From: Methylibium sp964622685
GTDB taxonomy: Bacteria > Pseudomonadota > Gammaproteobacteria > Burkholderiales > Burkholderiaceae_C
Length of the DNA: 64,000 bases
Direction of reading: 5' to 3'
Assembly: GCA_964622685.1 (NCBI GenBank)
Contig: CAZUUU010000001.1
Coordinates: forward strand, 4,631 to 68,630
Shown: positions 61,157 to 64,000 of the stretch, piece by piece
Position numbering within the stretch: position 1 is the first letter of the stretch
Layout of the letters: each line of letters starts with the position of its first letter
Notes under the pieces: model-generated
Databases searched by the model: none
Seen by the model: only the letters and a program-made list of their open reading frames with translations
Told to the model about the DNA's origin: nothing
Translations under genes and position numbers: made by a program

Positions 61157-62209
61157 TCAGCCGCCGGTCGCGCGCGCCAGCAGCATCGCGTCGCCGTAGC
61201 TGAAGAAGCGGTAGCGCTCGCGCACCGCATGCGTGTACAGCGCGCGCATGCGCTCGTGGCCGGCGAAGGCGCTGACCAGCATCAGCAGCGTGCTCTTGGG
61301 CAGGTGGAAGTTGGTCAGCAGCACGTCGACCACGCGGAAGTCGAAGCCGGGCGTGATGAAGATGTCGGTCTCGCGCGCGCCGGCTTCGAGCGTCCCGCCC
61401 CGCGCCGCCGACTCCAGCGCCCGCAGCGTCGTCGTGCCGACCGCGACGACGCGGCCGCCGGCCTCGCGGGTGCGCGCGATGGCCGCGACCGTCGCCGCCG
61501 GCACCTCGAACCACTCGCTGTGCATGCGGTGGTCGGCCAGGTTCTCCACGCGCACCGGCTGGAAGGTGCCGGCGCCGACGTGCAGGGTGAGGCTGGCGCT
61601 GCCGACGCCGCGCGCCGCCAGCGCCGCCAGCACCGCCTGGTCGAAATGCAGCGCCGCGGTCGGCGCCGCGACCGCACCGGGCGCGCGCGCGAACACCGTC
61701 TGGTAGCGGCGCTCGTCGTCCGCGCCGTCGGCGTGCCGGATGTAGGGCGGCAGCGGCACGTGGCCATGGCGCGCCAGCAGCGCGAGCGGATCCTCGGGCA
61801 AGCGCAGGTGGTAGAGCGCCGCCTCCGGGCCGCAGCGGCCCAGAACCTCGGCCTCGAAGGCTTCGGTCGGCGTGCCGAAGCGGATCGTGCTGCCGGCCTT
61901 CGGCGACTTGCTGGCGCGCAGGTGGGCCCAGACCTCGTGACCGCCGGGCAGCACGCGCTCGACCAGGGCCTCGACCGCGCCGCCGCTGGCCTTGACGCCG
62001 AACAGCCGCGCCTTGATGACCCGGGTGTCGTTGAAGACCAGCAGGTCACCCGGCGCCAGCAGCGACGGCAGCTCGCGGAACACGCGGTCGACCGGCGGCT
62101 CGCCGCGGCCGTCGAGCAGCCGCGAGCCGCTGCGGTCGGCGGCCGGGTGCTGGGCGATCAGTTCGGGCGGGAGGGCGAAGTCGAAGTCGGCGAGGGTGTG
62201 GCGGGGCAT
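61157..62209 (-). CDS. queA: S-adenosylmethionine:tRNA ribosyltransferase-isomerase
   Basis: This 350-residue enzyme adds the epoxy-cyclopentane ring to 7-aminomethyl-7-deazaguanine in tRNA during queuosine synthesis. Family segments are DFDFALPPELIAQHPAADRS, FNDTRVIKARLFG, PLPPYIRHADGADDERRYQT, PTAALHFD and TNFHLPKSTLLMLVSAFAG. ATG at 62209 (MPRHTLADFDF) is the typical start. The gene is divergent from recG by 47 nt. Tgt, its pathway partner, lies 6 kb downstream on the same strand. Confidence 0.97.
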   Translation of the reverse strand: MPRHTLADFDFALPPELIAQHPAADRSGSRLLDGRGEPPVDRVFRELPSLLAPGDLLVFNDTRVIKARLFGVKASGGAVEALVERVLPGGHEVWAHLRASKSPKAGSTIRFGTPTEAFEAEVLGRCGPEAALYHLRLPEDPLALLARHGHVPLPPYIRHADGADDERRYQTVFARAPGAVAAPTAALHFDQAVLAALAARGVGSASLTLHVGAGTFQPVRVENLADHRMHSEWFEVPAATVAAIARTREAGGRVVAVGTTTLRALESAARGGTLEAGARETDIFITPGFDFRVVDVLLTNFHLPKSTLLMLVSAFAGHERMRALYTHAVRERYRFFSYGDAMLLARATGG

Positions 62210-62256
62210 GGGGCAGGCTGGACCGGCCTGGCAGGCACTGGGGCCAGAATTGTTCC

Positions 62257-64000
62257 ATGCCCGACACCGCCGCCGCGACCCCGCCGAAGTCGGCCCCGCA
62301 GCGCGCCCTCGAGAAGCTCGGCCTGCTGCGCGACATCGACCTGGCCCTGCACCTGCCGCTGCGCTACGAGGACGAGACACGCATCACGCGCATCGCCGAC
62401 GCGCGCGAAGGCGATGCGGTACAGGTCGAAGGCGTGGTGAGCGACGGCCGCGTCGAGTTCCGCCCGCGCCGCCAGCTCGTGGTGCGCGTGGACGACGACA
62501 GCGGCGAGCTGGTGCTGCGCTTCCTGCACTTCTACCCCTCGCAGCAGAAGGCGCTGGCGGTCGGCACGCGTGTGCGGGTGCGCGGCGAGCTGCGCGGCGG
62601 CTTCCTCGGTCGCGAGATGGTGCACCCGACCGTCAAGACCGTCCGTGCCGACACGCCGCTGGCCGAGGCGCTGACGCCCGTCTATCCGGCCAGCGCCCAG
62701 CTGCCCCAGGCCTACCTGCGCAAGGCCGTGGCCTCGGCGCTGCAGCGCGCTCCGCTGGCCGAACTGCTGCCGCCCGGCAGCGTGCCGGCGGGCCTGCCGA
62801 CCTTGAGGGAGGCACTGGCCTTCCTGCACCATCCGGCGCCGCGGGTGCCGATGGCGACGCTGGAAGATCGCAGCCACCCCGCCTGGCAGCGCCTCAAGTT
62901 CGAGGAGCTGCTGGCGCAGCAGCTGTCGCAGGCGCAGGCCCAGCGCGAACGCGCCGCGCTGCGCGCCCCGGCGCTGCGGGCCTTGCCCGGCGGGCGGCAC
63001 GAGCGGCTGCTGGCGGCGCTGCCGTTCCACCTGACCGGTGCGCAGCAGCGCGTCGCCGAGGAGATCGCCCGCGACCTGGCGAAGCCGCAACCCATGCATC
63101 GCCTGCTGCAGGGCGACGTCGGCTCGGGCAAGACCGTGGTGGCGGCGCTCGCCGCCGCCGTGGCCATCGACGCCGGCTGGCAGTGCGCGCTGATGGCACC
63201 GACCGAGATCCTGGCCGAGCAGCACTTCCGCAAGCTGGTGCAGTGGCTGGAGCCGCTGGGCATCACGGTGGCCTGGCTGACCGGCAGCCGCAAGGGCAAG
63301 GGCCGCGCGCAGATGCTGGCGCGCGTGGCCTTGGGCGAGGCCGGGCTGGTGGTCGGCACGCACGCGGTGATCCAGGACGACGTGGCGTTCGCGAAGCTCG
63401 GCCTCGCGATCGTCGACGAGCAGCACCGCTTCGGTGTCGCGCAGCGGCTGCAGCTCAAGCGCAAGCTCGAAGGCGGCGCCCTCGAGCCGCACCTGTTGAT
63501 GATGAGCGCCACACCGATCCCGCGCACGCTGGCGATGAGCTACTACGCCGACCTCGACGTCAGCACCATCGACGAGCTGCCGCCGGGCCGCACGCCGGTC
63601 GTCACCAAGGTCTTCGCCGACAGCAAGCGCGACGCGGTGATCGCGCGCATCCGGGACGAAGTCGCCGACCCCACGAAAGGCCGGCAGGTCTACTGGGTCT
63701 GCCCGCTGATCGAGGAGTCCGAGACCCTGGACCTGCAGAACGCCACCGCGACCCACGCCCAGCTGAGCGAGACCCTGCCCGGCACGATGGTCGGCCTGCT
63801 GCACGGCCGCATGCCGGCGGCCGAGAAGGCGGCTGTGATGTCGTTGTTCACCGGCGGCCAGATGGCGGTGCTGGTCAGCACGACGGTCATCGAAGTCGGC
63901 GTCGACGTGCCCACGGCCAGCCTGATGGTGATCGAACATGCCGAACGCTTCGGCCTGAGCCAGCTGCACCAGCTGCGCGGCCGCGTCGGCCGCGGCGCGG
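62257..64000 (+). CDS. recG: ATP-dependent DNA helicase RecG (5' part, cut by window edge)
   Basis: This is the first 581 codons of RecG, which remodels stalled replication forks and Holliday junctions. The start MPDTAAATPPKSAPQ leads into the wedge domain (ALHLPLRYEDETR, about 30-150). Helicase motif I is GDVGSGKT with its Lys at residue 292; motif II is DEQHRF at residue 387; further motifs are LMMSATPIPRTLAMSYYADL and VSTTVIEVGVDVP. The frame is open to the window edge, so about 100 residues are missing compared with the usual length. It is divergent from queA across a short promoter gap. Confidence 0.96.
   Translation, partial: MPDTAAATPPKSAPQRALEKLGLLRDIDLALHLPLRYEDETRITRIADAREGDAVQVEGVVSDGRVEFRPRRQLVVRVDDDSGELVLRFLHFYPSQQKALAVGTRVRVRGELRGGFLGREMVHPTVKTVRADTPLAEALTPVYPASAQLPQAYLRKAVASALQRAPLAELLPPGSVPAGLPTLREALAFLHHPAPRVPMATLEDRSHPAWQRLKFEELLAQQLSQAQAQRERAALRAPALRALPGGRHERLLAALPFHLTGAQQRVAEEIARDLAKPQPMHRLLQGDVGSGKTVVAALAAAVAIDAGWQCALMAPTEILAEQHFRKLVQWLEPLGITVAWLTGSRKGKGRAQMLARVALGEAGLVVGTHAVIQDDVAFAKLGLAIVDEQHRFGVAQRLQLKRKLEGGALEPHLLMMSATPIPRTLAMSYYADLDVSTIDELPPGRTPVVTKVFADSKRDAVIARIRDEVADPTKGRQVYWVCPLIEESETLDLQNATATHAQLSETLPGTMVGLLHGRMPAAEKAAVMSLFTGGQMAVLVSTTVIEVGVDVPTASLMVIEHAERFGLSQLHQLRGRVGRGA

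Overview
The window is about 70% GC, densely coded, and reads as a chromosomal segment of a betaproteobacterium of the order Burkholderiales, most like the Rubrivivax/Leptothrix/Ideonella group. The reasons are the codon use, the Bug/TctC binding proteins, a PEP-CTERM protein together with a CAAX-protease-related membrane protein, RlmJ, GTP-type PEP carboxykinase, and the divergent recG/queA pair. No rRNA, tRNA, insertion sequence, prophage or CRISPR array is visible. The genus assignment is inference.

Layout. 1-12.5 kb: amino-acid aminotransferase, glutathione peroxidase, a response regulator with a pseudo-receiver, an orphan NMT1-type binding protein, an OPT transporter, an HDOD protein, an old-yellow-enzyme reductase with a tautomerase, a GlxA-type regulator divergent from a dienelactone hydrolase, and two divergent Bug/TctC binding proteins carrying the same 30-nt repeat in frame. 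12.6-19.3 kb: a signalling block with a GAF/PAS hybrid histidine kinase facing two translationally coupled diguanylate cyclases. 19.4-22 kb: a two-gene small-protein unit with its own terminator, then a TetR circuit controlling a 37-residue membrane protein and an alpha/beta hydrolase, with near-identical operators at both promoters. 22-25.4 kb: a probable methanethiol oxidase (SBP56/MtoX) with a SCO-like copper protein, and a lipoprotein acyl hydrolase.

25.4-35 kb: a Yej-type peptide ABC transporter (dual ATPase and two permeases) divergent from three tandem paralogous binding proteins. The two operons start from inverted copies of one 14-bp promoter sequence. 35-48 kb: acetoacetyl-CoA synthetase, PEP-CTERM protein, flavin reductase and MaoC pair, thioredoxin lipoprotein, MmcB-like nuclease, TetR, phosphoesterase, SEC-C protein, two small proteins behind an 18-bp palindrome, pckG, and a TupA-like tungstate/molybdate binding protein coupled to a MOSC protein. 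48-55 kb: RlmJ, an XRE regulator divergent from an SPFH protein, an LplT-PlsC fusion, the CAAX-protease-related protein, a PaiB-like protein and tgt.

55.2-61.2 kb: an iron-uptake block (Fur-box promoter, tonB-exbB-exbD, siderophore receptor, PKHD hydroxylase) plus a potassium channel. It lies between tgt and queA, which are often adjacent in proteobacteria. recG runs off the right edge.

The most distinctive items are the TetR two-operator circuit with its tiny membrane protein, the MtoX/SCO pair with an atypical cysteine spacing, the triplicated peptide-binding proteins, the repeat inserted into both TctC genes, and the two small-protein units with well-formed regulatory signals.
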